From contig NC_079147.1 of assembly GCF_945859685.1 (NCBI RefSeq), forward strand, positions 15,851,289 through 15,915,288: a stretch of 64,000 nt of DNA, in the 5' to 3' direction. This document shows, piece by piece, positions 30,583-42,446 of this stretch (within the stretch, counting starts at the first letter, position 1; the number at the start of each line of letters is the position of its first letter). The notes under the pieces were generated by a model that worked only from the letters and a program-made list of their open reading frames with translations, ran no database searches and had not been told where the DNA came from. The stretch is from Eupeodes corollae. Lineage: Eukaryota; Arthropoda; Insecta; Diptera; Syrphidae. Position numbers and translations under genes: made by a program.

Positions 30583-32137
30583 AGGTGTTTAGGATTTCTC
30601 CGACGGTGCAAGAAATTTGTCACCCCCGTAATTTACAAAGCCTTCATTCGTTTAAAACTTGAATATAACTCCAATATTTGAGCATTCCTTTAGACTTCAC
30701 TTAGCGATTGAGCCATGTGAAAATCCTAACTCTTGAATGCTAAGCGAAAAGTGATTCAACTGTAGCCTGCCGCTCCGCCGCTACACCGGTTTAGAAGAAT
30801 TATTTGCGTGCAAACAACTTCCACAGAGTTTTTATTCCATTCAGGATTAGGGACAGCATACAATCTTTATCCTACTCGAAATCCTCGAAACCCTCGTAAA
30901 TAAAAGTCAAACTTATTGATACCATATATTTTCATAATCCTAACTTGTATTTTTATTACAATCCGCATGTTTACAAGAATTATTTTTGTTTTGTTTGCTT
31001 TCTTAGTTTTTAAATACATTTACCTTTATCTTAAAAACAAAGAAAAGAGAATAAATAAAAATACCCAAAAATATGTTTCGTTTCTTATGTTTTATCAAGA
31101 AAAACAAAAAACTAAATAAAATAAAAATTATTTAAAACTAAAAATTCAAATTATGTCCCAAAAAAATCAAAATTTTATAATTTCTTCAAAAAAAACAAAA
31201 ACTAAAAAATGAAAAAAGTTCTTAAAATTTTGTGTGTATAAACAATAAAAATAACACTAAATGATATTTTTTTATTTTTGTATAGGAATTGTTTGTTATT
31301 TTTTGATAGTTTATTATTTTTCATTGTTTTTATTTTTACACTAAAATTGTTCGAAGAGATAAAAGTTACTGCTGTTTTATTTTTTCTTAAATGGAATTGT
31401 TTTATAAATTTGAATTTTTATATAAATTTTATAGTGAGTGTTATAATTATTTCATATACTGTTACAATATTCGCTGGATCGCACCCTTAATGAAGATGGT
31501 TGGTTGGTAAGTAGTTTTCTTTGCAAGTCAAGAAAAATAAAAGTCTATCAAAGGACTACGCACGCATTGGTCAGGGCAGATCGAGGCAGAGCAGGGCAGG
31601 CTGACAGCTAACCGCTGATAACATGCGCAAGCGGAATACATGACAAAGAGGAGGATAATAATGTTGGCCTTAAATTCTTTGTGTTTCAAAAATATGATAC
31701 GATTGACAATAATGAGAAGAAGAGCTTAATTAAATTTCTAATATATTGATTGAGAGTTGTGTGTGTGATTTGCTTTTGTATTTTTAAAGTTTATTTTGAA
31801 AACAATACATTTAATTATAGCCTTTTCTTAAACACGAAATTTATTTCAAAGTTTTCTCCGTTTTTGATTTTTACCGAGGTGTGTTGTTTTTTCGTGGTGG
31901 TGGTGATGGTGGTGGAATATACTTTTTCTTGGCTTCCAGTTTTTGCATGCCTCCTCTTCTCAATCTTTGCTTAATTTTTCCATTTTTGTTTTGTTTTGTT
32001 TGTTTAGTAATCTACTACGTGTGTTGATTTTGTATTTTTGTTTACATTTATTTTTGTTTTGTTTTTTTAATTATATTTGAGTTAGTTCAAATCTTGATCT
32101 AAGGGATGTATTATGTTGTATGGATGTTGTAAGTAGC
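30583..32137. other. AT-rich intergenic region, partly 3' UTR of the DnaJ gene
   Basis: Very AT-rich, with several short open frames of Phe/Ile/Lys-rich translation that look like chance frames. The rightmost part should include the DnaJ 3' UTR. A TTTATT (AATAAA on the minus strand) lies near 32049. A GC-richer patch at 31560-31630 (GGTCAGGGCAGATCGAGGCA) has no recognised identity. Confidence 0.4.
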
Positions 32138-33447
32138 TTAAGTGGTTGAACATTGTTGTATTCTTGGACCACTTTGGTGGTAGCAATCCTCGTCTTCTTC
32201 GTAAGCTTGGTGATGATGCTGGCGTTGATTATTGTGTGGACCAAGCTCCTCCTGTAAATATCAAACAAAAATGAGGTTTGTACGAATTTCAAAATATATA
32301 ATTTCAAGAATTTATTGATTTATAAAAGATTAGAAATGAAACTTACCAAAGTAACAACTTCAGCATCAATTGGAATAGATACTTCTTGCCTTGGTGGTAA
32401 GCACTGTTCGAGAGCTGGAAGAACAGCAACTGGTAGGGTATCGGGGAAGTTCACCTCGAATTGGATGATCAATCGACCCTTTTCCATTGGATTTTTGTAG
32501 AGTGGCACACCCTCTTCCATAATACACTTGGCATGCTGGTGTTTGATAACCTCGCCGGGTGGCGAAGTAATGACCAAATCACGATTATCTAATGTCTTGA
32601 TCACTCGCTGGAATCCGCACAGAGCCTCAACCAATTCAATTGGCATTTTCAATGTTAGATCATCGCCCACGCGTCTATACACTGCGTGTTCCTTCTCCTC
32701 CAACAGAATAATAATGTCGCCGGGCTGCAAATCTGGCTCGTGATCACCTTCGCCATTGAAGACAATCTTCTGGCCGTTGCGCATACCCTTCTCGATGTGA
32801 ACTTCCAAGACTTTACGCTCCCGAACGGTCTTGCGGCCATTACACTGTTTGCAACGATCCTTCTCCGAGATAATCTCACCCTGGCCCATACATTTGCGAC
32901 ACACCTGTTCAATGTGCTGCACCATACCGGGTCCGATTTGTTGAACGCGGGTCTCGTAGCCGTTACCTCGGCACACGTCACACTTGCCGACTGCACCTTT
33001 CTTGCCACCACGTCCTTCACATTTTTCACAGATAACGTTCTTTTGCAGAGCCAATTTACGTGTGGTTCCGTTGTAGATCTCCTCTAACTGAACGCCCATC
33101 TGATGAATGACGTCCTTGCCTCGACGCTCTCGCCGCCTTCCACCTCCGCCGGTTCCGAAGCCGCCGCCAAAGAACTTCTCGAAGAAGTCCATTGGGTTGC
33201 GCATATCACCGGCATCGTTGCCTCCCTTCTTGATGGCTGACTCACCGCCTTCGTCGTAGATCTGGCGTTTGTCGGTGTCCGAGAGAACTTCGTACGCCTG
33301 CGAGATGGCCTTGAATTTCTCTCCCTCATTGGGATTCTTGTCGGGGTGGTATTTCAGGGCGAGTTTTCTGTAGGCTTTCTTTAGCTCTTCGGGGGAGGCA
33401 TTGGGCTTAACACCAAGCAGATCGTAGTAACCGGTTTCTTTTACCAT
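32138..33447 (-). CDS. Droj2: DnaJ homolog subfamily A (type I Hsp40), Droj2-like
   Basis: A cytosolic co-chaperone that delivers clients to Hsp70 and stimulates its ATPase (family knowledge). Exons are 33447-32347 and 32251-32138. The 95-bp intron has a GTAAGT donor and CAG acceptor in phase 0. The product is 404 aa, usual for the family (about 400). It has a J domain with HPD at residues 34-36, a G/F-rich linker (about 91-103) and four zinc-binding repeats (CEKCEGRG 140-147, CDVCRGNG 156-163, CRKCMGQG 183-190, CKQCNGRK 199-206; the last departs from CxxCxGxG). The substrate-binding C-terminal domains follow. Exon 2 encodes 37 residues ending QQCSTT. This places Cys four from the end, as in the farnesylated CaaX tails of DNAJA1-type proteins. 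The symbol rests on resemblance to the Drosophila gene. Confidence 0.95.
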
Positions 33448-34377
33448 TGTTCTGCTTTTTAGTTGTCCTTAAATGTGTGTCGGCGGTTGTGTGTGAGATT
33501 AGTTCTAGAAAACAGAAAAAACAAAAGGAATTTAATTAATTATTCAATTTAAACCAACCACAAAAAACAATAAATATATTCAGGCACACCTATTTAATTG
33601 ATTGCTGACGTAAAAAGGCGAAATTAAAAGTGGTATCTATATAAAATAGCTCATTAAGTCTGTGTGTGTTTGTCATCACGTTTTCAGCGAGGTGTGAAAT
33701 ATAATTGACAACAGACAAACAGGAAATTAGATTTTGATGGGAAGAGAAATCTACAAGTGGTGCGCAGGAGGGGGATTTATTTATGCACTCGTAGTACTCG
33801 AGAAAATGTGCATCGGAAGCAACTTTGATATTTTGAACGTTATTCAGTTCACACCTTAGTTAAAGGTCGGCGGATTAATTTAAAAATAAAATACATCAAA
33901 CTTTTAAATAGCCGTCTAAAAATAGAGAATTGTAGCAAAAGCCTGTTAGAAATAATTTACTCAAGACGTAGCAGGTACGCATTGCATTTTCCCCCAAAAA
34001 GGAAGCAGTGAATGAATGACTTCCTTTGGATGGATCTTATTCGAATAAGATGGTGAGTGTCAAAAAGACCGATCGCCCAAATCGTTTTAATATCGAAAAA
34101 GGTGATGATACATTTTATTTATATATGATTTCAATGCAATTGGAAGGAGAAACGGGCGCGCTTTGCGAAGGTCACGTCAAGTTTAAGTTATAGTTCCACA
34201 CCTAAGAAATGTAAGGGTCTTCCCTATTGATTTAACTATTTATAGCAAATAATAAAAAATTTTGAGACAATAAATGACGGAATTTATCATATCAATGGGA
34301 TGCAAGAAGTTTCGCAAACGCAAGGGTAAACTTGCATGATTTAGGCTACGAACCTCTGACTCGTGAGTATATTCCCT
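33448..34377 (-). promoter_or_regulatory. 5' UTR and promoter region of the DnaJ gene, then intergenic
   Basis: Sequence upstream of the DnaJ start on the minus strand. TTCTAGAA at 33503-33510 is the minimal dyad of a heat-shock element (TTCnnGAA). Fewer than the three units normally needed are visible, so it is only suggestive. A 5' UTR intron is possible but cannot be placed. From about 33900 on nothing is recognised. Confidence 0.35.
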
Positions 34378-35555
34378 AGAATTGTCGATTGTCCCGTACG
34401 AAAGCTACTGTAGCTCTCTTTTCTTGCAAAAAAGCTATTGGTAATAAATGGGGTTTACAGCCCAGAATCACGCATTGGCTATACACATCGGTAATAAGAC
34501 CGATTTTAACGTACGGTGTGGCAGTATGGTGGACTGCTTTAGAGAAAGGTATAAACAGGGATAAGTTAAATAAAGTCCAACGTTCAGCCTGCCCATGTAT
34601 AAACGGATCGCTTCGCACGACCCTGTCTGCAGCACTGGACACCTTGCTCTACCTTACACCTCTTGTCATATTTAGCAAACAAATAGCTGCAAGCTCTGCT
34701 ATTCGCCTCAATGCTTCGTCGCAGTGGACTAACAACAACATTGGCCACTCCGTAATTCTAAGGTACTTAGAATCAATTCCAAAAAACACAGACTACACCA
34801 TCCCATAACTACAATTCGACAGAAACTTCTTGATTTCTATACCTACCAGATCTTTTTGGGAGGATAGGACATTCTTGGAGGATGAGTCAATAAATTTTTA
34901 CACAGATGGCTCAAAAACCAAAGAAGGGGTTGGTGGAGGTGTGTACTCTGAACGACTGAAATTAAGTCTCTCATTCCGCCTTCGCAATCATTGTAGCGTG
35001 TTCCAGACGGAACTTTTGGCGATAAAAGAAGTCTTGGCTCAAAGAAAACGTGATATCAACATCTGATATGATAATATTCACCTTTGCTGGGTGCCGGGCC
35101 ATAGAGACATTCCAGGTAACTGTAAGGCAGATGAACTCGCCAGGAACGGTACAGTACAGCCCATCCTACCATGTTTGGCAAGTACTGGTATACCAATCCC
35201 TACTTGTAAACTGTTGCTAATGCAAGACGCTGCGAGGAGAGCAGGCACCAGGTGGAACAACATCTCCACGTGTCAAGTCACAAAAAACATCCAGCCACTG
35301 GATTTAAAACGTTCAAGGTGCTTGCTCTCTCTCTAGCTCGAAAACGCAAGAATTAGAGAGTTCTTCTTTAACGATCTTAATCATATCAGTATAATCAGCC
35401 TCTCACGTTTCGTAAGGGACTCTAACTGGTTCCATTGAGCTTAGGAGGAAGCCTCAAGATTCGTGTGGTATCACAATGGGCCATTAAACTGGCCTAAGTG
35501 TGTCAGTTTCCATCTTGGACAGCCACTATAACCTAATCTAACCCGTACGAAATTG
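34378..35555 (+). mobile_element. LINE relic with RT C-terminal part and RNase H (I/R1/LOA-like)
   Basis: A plus-strand, 5'-truncated non-LTR element. The first frame (34389-34808) reads AIGNKWGLQPRITHWLYTSV, IRPILTYGVAVWW and KLNKVQRSACPCINGSLRTT, the thumb region after the RT core. After a stop an RNase H domain follows in two frames. These read INFYTDGSKTKEGVGGGVYS and SVFQTELLAIKEVL (34830-35066), then HLCWVPGHRDIPGNCKADEL (35080-35150). The DGS, E and GNxxAD catalytic residues are visible. The 3' end is near 35555. LINEs with RNase H belong to the I, R1 or LOA groups; which of these applies is not settled. Confidence 0.75.
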
Positions 35556-35619
35556 TTTCTCATTTCCATTCACATAAAGAAATAATTGGTGGTAAGAGCT
35601 TTGGGATAATGATACTGAA

Positions 35620-36585
35620 AAAAGGAGACCCCTTCAATGCACCAACTATAGAGGAATCAGTCTACTTAACATCGCTTACAAAATCTTCTCTGCTGTAGTA
35701 TTTTATGTGAACGTCTAAAGCCCATCGACAACACCCTAATAGGTCCTTATCTAAGTGTGGCTTTAGATCATAAAAGCCCACAATTGATCAAATATTTACA
35801 TTAAGACAGATTTTAAGACGACAGAAAAACCCAAGAACATCAAATCGACACCCACCTTCTCTTAATCCATTTTAAGGCCGTATAGGAACTGCATACAACC
35901 ATACCTAGTTTTAACAGGCTTGCCATGGAGAATTCGAGCTGCTCTATAAATGTTGAAAACGACATAACTGAAACTTTCCATAGATGTCAAAAAAGGTTTT
36001 AGATGTTAGTGAGGCGCTGTCATGCTTCCACGTTATCTCTTAAAAGTCTGCCCAAGTAATCCTATATGCTGATGACAACTCAGCGTAATGTCAATGGAGC
36101 TTTTGCGTTTATTGAAATGGAGGCAGAAAAATAAGTTCACAGTTAATGCGGGCAAAAGTCTCTGGCCGCCATAAATGTAGAAAACAACACCAGCGCTGAG
36201 ATCAATTGAATAGTAAAGCCTTCTCCTCCCAAACAAAAGAAGTATCGCTATAAAAGACCCTAATCATACCCGTCCTGCTTTACGGTGCAGAAGCTTACTA
36301 TGACAAAAGTTGATGGAAGTACCTTGGGTCGTTTTGAGAGAAATGTTTTTCGTGTGATCTACGCTTAGAAGGTGAGTGATGAAGAAAAAGATGGAACCAC
36401 GAGCTGAACGGACTGGACACCGACGTAGACTTAGCCAAAAGAAAACCAATGCTACTGAAGTCTTCGAATCCATAATCACAGGACGGGTGCGGATCAGATG
36501 GCACGAGGATCGAGTTATATGGAGAAATATTTTGAGTAGGGCTCTAATTTCTTCAGGACTGCAGCGCCACTAAGTAAATGACTAA
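35620..36585 (+). mobile_element. RTE-type LINE fragment (copy R5)
   Basis: It begins in the RT (NYRGISLLNIAYKIFSAV around 35648-35700) and continues through decayed RT blocks (DVKKGF around 35985, YADD-like near 36070). It includes the C-terminal GEE.WK.RTTS-type tail near 36375-36500. It ends with GCGCCACTAAGTAAATGACTAA near 36562-36583, a mutated version of the RTE 3' terminus. There are many stops and an internal deletion. Confidence 0.65.
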
Positions 36586-36589
36586 GAGT

Positions 36590-37290
36590 TTTGGGACGAA
36601 TAAAAATGTAATCGTTAAAATAAACGTTTATTCAAGCGCATCGCGCGCATTGTGCTCATTTTATGGTAGACGTAGTGGCCTTCTAAGTCCACTCTTTAAC
36701 GTTTGGTGGCCAAATTTGAGACGACCGGTTCAGTTAACAATGAGCCAACACCCAGAAACGCAAAATCGGCCAAGAACATCGCCGCGGTCCGTGCATGAAT
36801 GGCCGTGTTAACGAGCAAAATTGCCGTATATGTGACCGGCACCAACCCATGCAAGGTTTACCAGGCTATAATTCAACCTCAAAAAGTAACCGTTTGATGT
36901 GGAGTTTGGGTAATTGGTTGGTACTTTTTTGAAAACGACGTTAGTGAGGAGGTCATCGTCAAGAGAGAGCGCTAACTAATGATGATGACGATGATAACTA
37001 ATTTCTTATGGTCTAAATTGAACCATATGGACCTAGACGACATGTGGTTCCAGCAGGACGGCGCTACGTGCCATACAGCAAACGCCAAGATTGACATTTT
37101 CCATTAACGATTTGGGAGTAAGGGTGATTTGCATTGGTAACCAAGGTCATGTCATTTGATCTATGCGGAAGCATCATTGAAAATTCAACTACTCGGACTC
37201 TTGCCACCGTAAGAAGCTGAGGCAGACATTTGATTGATTTCATATTTCACACTTAATGGCATACATTCGCCTTTCAACATTTACCCCCGC
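36590..37290 (+). mobile_element. Mariner-like transposon relic
   Basis: Frames on the plus strand read ASRALCSFYGRRSGLLSP near 36640, KFETTGSVNNEPTPRNAKSA near 36712, EQNCRIC near 36815 and DLDDMWFQQDGATCHTANAK near 37030-37090. The last contains the second catalytic Asp of this mariner group. Frameshifts separate the blocks, and the segment around the first catalytic Asp (FSDEAHF in the copy at 48260-49340) is deleted. It is inactive. Confidence 0.65.
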
Positions 37291-38299
37291 CCTTATTAAA
37301 AAAAACCCTTATAAACCCTACAAAAATCAGACTAAGTTGAAAAAATAAAATGTTTTTATGAAGAAAATGTGTTTTTTAAATTGATCTTCGCAGGTTCTTA
37401 CCGTAAAGAAAAGGTTTTGAGACTCTCATCCCGATAAAAAGCTCTGAGTGAAAGTGGAAATAAATTAGCATAAATAAGACAAAGAGTCAATATTGGAACC
37501 GAAATTTACACAACAATGTCCAGATCTACACATTAACGGTTGCAAGTAGTTAAGTTCAATAAGAAGTAGTGGTAATTTGGTCTTACTAATGACCTTGGCT
37601 TAATAGGTTTATCTACAAAGCTTGTTGAGTAAATTTCTATATAATCGAGATGGTTTTAGTATACAAATATTCTTAAAGTGTCTTAAGAACATATTTAAGA
37701 AACATATTCAGAGAAAATAGAGTCTCTGCTTGATGCACGTGTCCACATACGAGTACACGTGCTTCATGTGAAATTGATGGATTCGTTCGTTCATGAACTG
37801 GACATGTGCGTCTTTTGCAACTAAATCAATCCCCTTCTACTTAAAAGGATCTTTAAACGCATACATTTTGATGGAACAATCATTTTTTACATGGTTCAAG
37901 GTACCTCCATTAAAAAAAAATATATTTTAACAAAAGTTTACCCAACGTCAAATACAAACAAAAAGGTTTTCCAATAAAAAAAAACACGGTGGGTGGAGGG
38001 ATGGTTTTGTTGTGATGGAACTTAACAAATATTGTGGGGGCGAGAGGTTTTTAACGAAATTATTTATTCACTTGAAAGACACATGATGTAACTGCAGATG
38101 ATTGGCATGAGTGAATTTATGAAAACAAACAAACGTATTGAGGATATATCGTGAATATCTACAATGTTCCCTTGAAAAATGTTCCTCCTTTAAAAATGGA
38201 ATCGTAAATTACATTCAGAAGCTTCTTTGGAAATTAAGTAATAACAGGAAACACAAATGTTCAAGGATATTTAAAATTTAATTTAAATTCGAGTGAAAC
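37291..38299. other. AT-rich sequence, nothing recognised
   Basis: No open frame of interest and no element ends were found. It contains scattered homopolymer runs and a short palindromic stretch (CACGTGTCC...GTACACGTG, about 37737-37760) without an evident role. Confidence 0.35.
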
Positions 38300-38900
38300 T
38301 CATGGAACCGTAAGAAAAAACGGAGCCCTGGGGCACATGATCGTTTATTTTGTGGAAACCGGTTTTAAGCGCATCCAATACAACTTGAATTGAACGCTGC
38401 GAAAGGTAATTTCGAACTTAACAAAGAAGAGATTCATAAATACCAACTGCACGCATTTTCAAAAATAGAACTTGATGACAAACTCTATCAAATGCCTTTG
38501 AAATATTAAGTGGAATAATCTTTTATTCTCCAAAACAATGTACAAATTAGTTCCATTGTTCAGTGGAACACTTGCTACGAAATTAATCCTGTCGGTCATT
38601 AAGAAGCATTCCTTCTTCAATATATTTCTTTAGCTGGAAATTTGTCAGCGTTTTCATGACCTTGGAAAGAAGGGATGTAAATGCAATTGGACGATAGTTG
38701 GAGAGGGAGGAGGATTCGCCGTTTTTAGGGCAGCCAAGACAAATGCTGTTTTCGATATACTCGGAAAGAGACCAGTAAAACAGGACTGATGGAAAAGCTT
38801 TAACAGTGGTTTGGAAAATTGAATTCACAGCAAACTGTGCTGCAAGTCAATTGACTTTATCAATCGAGCTTACAAAAGGAGATTCATTGAAAACGAGCGT
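38300..38900 (-). mobile_element. Jockey/CR1-like LINE fragment (RT palm)
   Basis: On the minus strand the frame at 38583-38828 reads CPKNGESSSLSNYRPIAFTS followed by LLSKVMKTLTNFQLKKYI and LLNDRQD. These are RT motifs 2 and 3. About 250 bp further on, in another frame, VPQGS-like sequence (CCCCAGGGCTCC on the minus strand, near 38330) marks the block before the catalytic FADD, which is absent. It is a fragment only. Confidence 0.6.
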
Positions 38901-39649
38901 CGCTCGGTGCCGACGTTGAATTAGTGTTAAAAACATTTTTTACAAATGACAAGAAATGTTTACTACCTCTGAGACAATGTAGTATTTTTTGACGTTATTT
39001 TTGGTCATGAAAAAATTTAATGCGTCGAATATGTCAGTTACAGGTCTTTCTTAACTTATTACAGTTTTCCTCAGTGGGGTTGGATTTGTAAATCCAGAAA
39101 TTTACATTCTTCATTCTAATGTCTTCCGATTAAAAAAATCGTTTGGAATTGTTTTCAGGGTTCTATTTATCGATCGATCTCATAACTTAGTAACGATATT
39201 TGGTAATAGTCAAGTCTATTTGCTGATACGATACTTATACAATTTATGTTGCAAATACATACACAAACTTAAACCTAAAGACAGTTTATGAGTAAGGAGC
39301 ACATACAATATTTAAGTATCTATAAGATAAGAATTTTAAACACTCGTAAGTATATTTCTTTGAACATTCGGAGTTATTATTTTTAACCGCATTTAAGATT
39401 TTAAAAAATTAATGCAAATTGTTTTTTAAAATTCTGGATACTAGTGAAATCTCAGAAGTTGGAATTCCTCTGGTAAAACCTATTTCGATTTGAAAGCTGT
39501 TCTTTTTGGCTCGATTAAAAATGTGAGTTTGTTTTTCATGGCATTACGTTCATCCAGTGGTTCAATCAATGAGACGCTGACAGCTGTTAAATACATATGG
39601 AGTCGTTTGCATTCAATTGGACGTCCCAGCAGCTTTAAAAGACCCAAAA
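38901..39649. other. AT-rich sequence, nothing recognised
   Basis: No gene or repeat was identified between the LINE fragment and the Tc1-like element. Confidence 0.35.
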
Positions 39650-41240
39650 CATGTTGTCAAAATAATAGTAGTGCCTAAAAGTACATAACATTAGTTAAAA
39701 TAACGATGGTTCTACTCTTACAAATTTAATTTCTTTCATGTCAAAGTTTGTAACACGATCAATAATGACTAATTGTACTGCAATTTTAAAATAAAAAAGA
39801 ATGTGCCACAAAAGTTGTCATTGACCTTAGGTAATTCTCTTTAATGTTTAAAACTATAGTTGTAAGTGATTATTGCAAAACTCATATTATTAAATATTTA
39901 CTTTTTGTTAAAAAGTAACCGTTTAATTTAAACAATTTTTTGAACCAAAAAAATTGGGTCGTTTTAATTTAATTTTAAGTGTGAAGAACAAAACATTGCA
40001 GTGAGGAAATACGGCTACGAAAAGTAGGAAAAACTTATTTGCAAATTCAAGGTTCAAGAGGATGCTCCCCTGCAATGATTGACAACGCCCTAAAATACAC
40101 CGAAAGACCCAAAACGCCTTGCCAGAGAGTTTCACGATCGTGTCGTAAATGATAGGTGTATTTTCTCCCGGATGAGTAAAAGGTCGGTGGATTGAGCGGG
40201 TCACTCCATAACGGATAGCTTCTTCTGCGCAAACCATAATTTTGCCTTTTTTGACGTATGCTGAGGGTTATTGTCTTGTTGGTATACCCAAACCAACGGC
40301 ATTTCCTCTTCAGCATAGGGTAACATAACCAAATACTCGGTTTCATCCATTATACCCCCGATGGGATAAATAGGCCGAAACCGGAACTCTGTTTTTATAG
40401 TGTATCGTGGATCGTTTGCTGCATTTTGGGGTCTTCTCACATATTCTCGACGACCGGACCCTTGGATCCAAAAAAGACGACTTTGCTTTCATCGCTCCAG
40501 AGAACATTTCTTTTCTTGCCATTTTCTATGCGCTTTGGCAAACTCCATTCTCCGTGCCACATACCCTTTCGTCAAGAATGGTACCTTACGTGACCTTCGG
40601 TCTGGTAACTTAGCTTCTACAATACGTCTTCGTATTGTGACAGCACTAACAGACATTCGAACATCATTTCTTATTTCCCTAGAGCTTATGGAAGGGTTCT
40701 GTTTTGCTAACTGAACAAATTTCTGTCAGTTCTTTCAGTAGTTTTCCTTTTTGGGCCTCGCTTTTCCGGTTTATTTTGCCATTTTAGGGCGTTGCTGACC
40801 ATTTTTGCTGAACAGCCTAGGATGTCTTGAATATTTTGGTAGGTTCTTCCCTCCAAACTCATTTTACTAATAAGTTTTCGAATTTCTTCGAAGTGCTTTT
40901 ACCGTCCTATTGTTTATTTTTGAGCTAATACTTATTAAATTTTTATATCCTAGTATGTTACAAATACTTAAAACTTTAAATAGTAAAATGTTTATTTACC
41001 GAAAAATAAAAATTAATTTTAAATACTTTTTAATTATAAAATCAAAAGCACTGGTATTTTTATAAACACTATATATTCAGAGAGCTTAAAGTAATGTGTG
41101 TTTACCGGGAAAAGTAGAGTATAACTTCAAGCCAAATATTCTCTAATATGAAAATGAAAGACCGTTAGATGCAAGTCACATCTTATTTTTTTCAATCCAA
41201 TAAAGTGTAACCAGCACTACTATTTTTATGAACACAACTG
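39650..41240 (-). mobile_element. Tc1-like transposon relic
   Basis: Minus-strand transposase pieces occur in order. The HTH region reads MSLEGRTYQNIQDILGCSAK (about 40860-40800). After a frame change come IYPIGGIMDETEYLVMLPYA and VYQQDNNPQHTSKKAKLWFA (frame at 40201-40440). The latter contains the second catalytic Asp of Tc1 transposases. The MEWPAQSPDL-like block at about 40200 has a TGA in place of the Trp codon. Possible terminal repeats are ATGTTGTCAAAATAATAGTA (39651) and CACTACTATTTTTATGAACA (41210, inverse), the right one followed by TA. A related motif at about 41046 may be the inner copy of an IR/DR structure. The boundaries are less certain than the identity. Confidence 0.65.
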
Positions 41241-42075
41241 TACGTAAGACGTCCATGCAATAGGTAAAATTGCGGGCCCAATACATTTAATCGAAGGCTA
41301 AACGGCTCTAAATTAATGCGCCTCTTATAAAATGCCACTTAAATGTGTATTGCAACAAGACAACGACCCAAAGCACACAAGTCGAGCAGCAAAAGGATAG
41401 TCCCAAGTGAACGGAATTGAGAACTTATGGGAGATATCAAGGGAGAAAGCGAAGCCTACGAACCATGGAACGTAGGTATGTAAATAAAATAAGAATGTAG
41501 ATGTGTTTTATTTATAATAGTTTCCTGAAAATAAGATCTGTATAACACTTTCCCAAGGAATTAGCCCACTACAAATTTTTTTTTGAATACAGTTGTAAAT
41601 AAATGTATGTACGTACCAAGTTACTTAAAAGTTATGTGTGACTTGACTACTAACAAGATGAATAATACGAATCAGAAAATGGACCTAAGTAGTTGAAGTC
41701 TCTTTTTTAATCTGAACTTGCCCATTGTCTTGTTAGAAATAAAAGCTATCTCTAATTTCTGTAAGCATTTCTTTCTCAATTATGTATAAGACCATAGAAG
41801 TTAGCATTCCCTCTCTTTCTACAACACCACTGCCGTTTAACACATTGTATAGTTTTGTTAAATTTCAGAACTTCTCTCTAAGAGCTTTAAACTTTAATCA
41901 ATCATTAAAGATTATGGGAAACCATTTGACAAATGCCCATTGTTTTCTTTCTTTTTATGGATCTTACAAGTAAAGATACACAAATTTATAATTTTTTAAT
42001 AAAAATTAAGGACAACTTTTTTTCTCCAAACTTTACTGATTTTTGAAGTTTATTACCATAGGGTACACACATCTA
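41241..42075 (+). mobile_element. Short Tc1-like fragment and flanking sequence
   Basis: At about 41343-41470 the plus strand reads LQQDNDPKHTSRAAKG and then NGIENLWEISREKAK. These are the second-Asp and NPIENLW blocks of a Tc1 transposase joined by an internal deletion. The remainder to 42075 is AT-rich without a recognised feature. Confidence 0.5.
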
Positions 42076-42142
42076 CAGTGTTGGTTAAAACAATAGCACT
42101 AAATTAAGCTTTATTTTTTTCTCTGAATAAAAGATTTTTGCA

Positions 42143-42446
42143 GTACCCGTAGCATGATGGTTAGTGCGTTGGACTGTCATGCAAAGGGTCTGGGTTCAAT
42201 CCCTGCCTGTGCCACCTTAATTTAAAAAAATAATTTTCGCGGGTACTGCCTCTTGCGAGGAATTGACAAATCCTTCAAGAGTAATACTTGTCATGAAAAA
42301 GTGCTTTCTCAAACTAGCCGTTCGGATTCGGCCCAAAATTGTAGGTCCCTTCCATTCCTGACAACAGTACTCGCACACAGGAATGGTTGAGAGTTGTAAG
42401 TCACTAGGCCCTGGTTCACAACGGACTGTTGCGCCACCCCATTTTG
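42143..42446 (+). mobile_element. tRNA-derived SINE (copy c, best preserved)
   Basis: The A box (TAGCATGATGG, 42150-42160) and B box (GGTTCAATCCC, 42193-42203) are spaced as in tRNA genes. The region between them contains ACTGTCATGC, like the anticodon arm of tRNA-Asp (GTC). The body runs to a 3' segment (42406-42438) that matches the RTE 3' end, followed by CCATTTTG. AAAAGATTTTTGCA at 42129-42142 and 42447-42460 is an exact 14-bp target duplication. Pol III would transcribe it and a LINE would supply reverse transcriptase. It sits in the left part of the Tc1 element. Confidence 0.92.

Noticed and set aside
30916..31974. Small membrane-protein frames
   Set aside because: Phe/Ile/Leu-rich translations arise from poly-T-rich sequence; there is no conserved motif or gene context.
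32686..33087. Plus-strand frame opposite the DnaJ gene
   Set aside because: It is antisense to the zinc-finger region of an intact conserved gene.
42143..42215. Functional tRNA-Asp gene
   Set aside because: A and B boxes are present, but acceptor-stem pairing is lost and the sequence continues into a repeated body with target duplications, so it is the head of a SINE.
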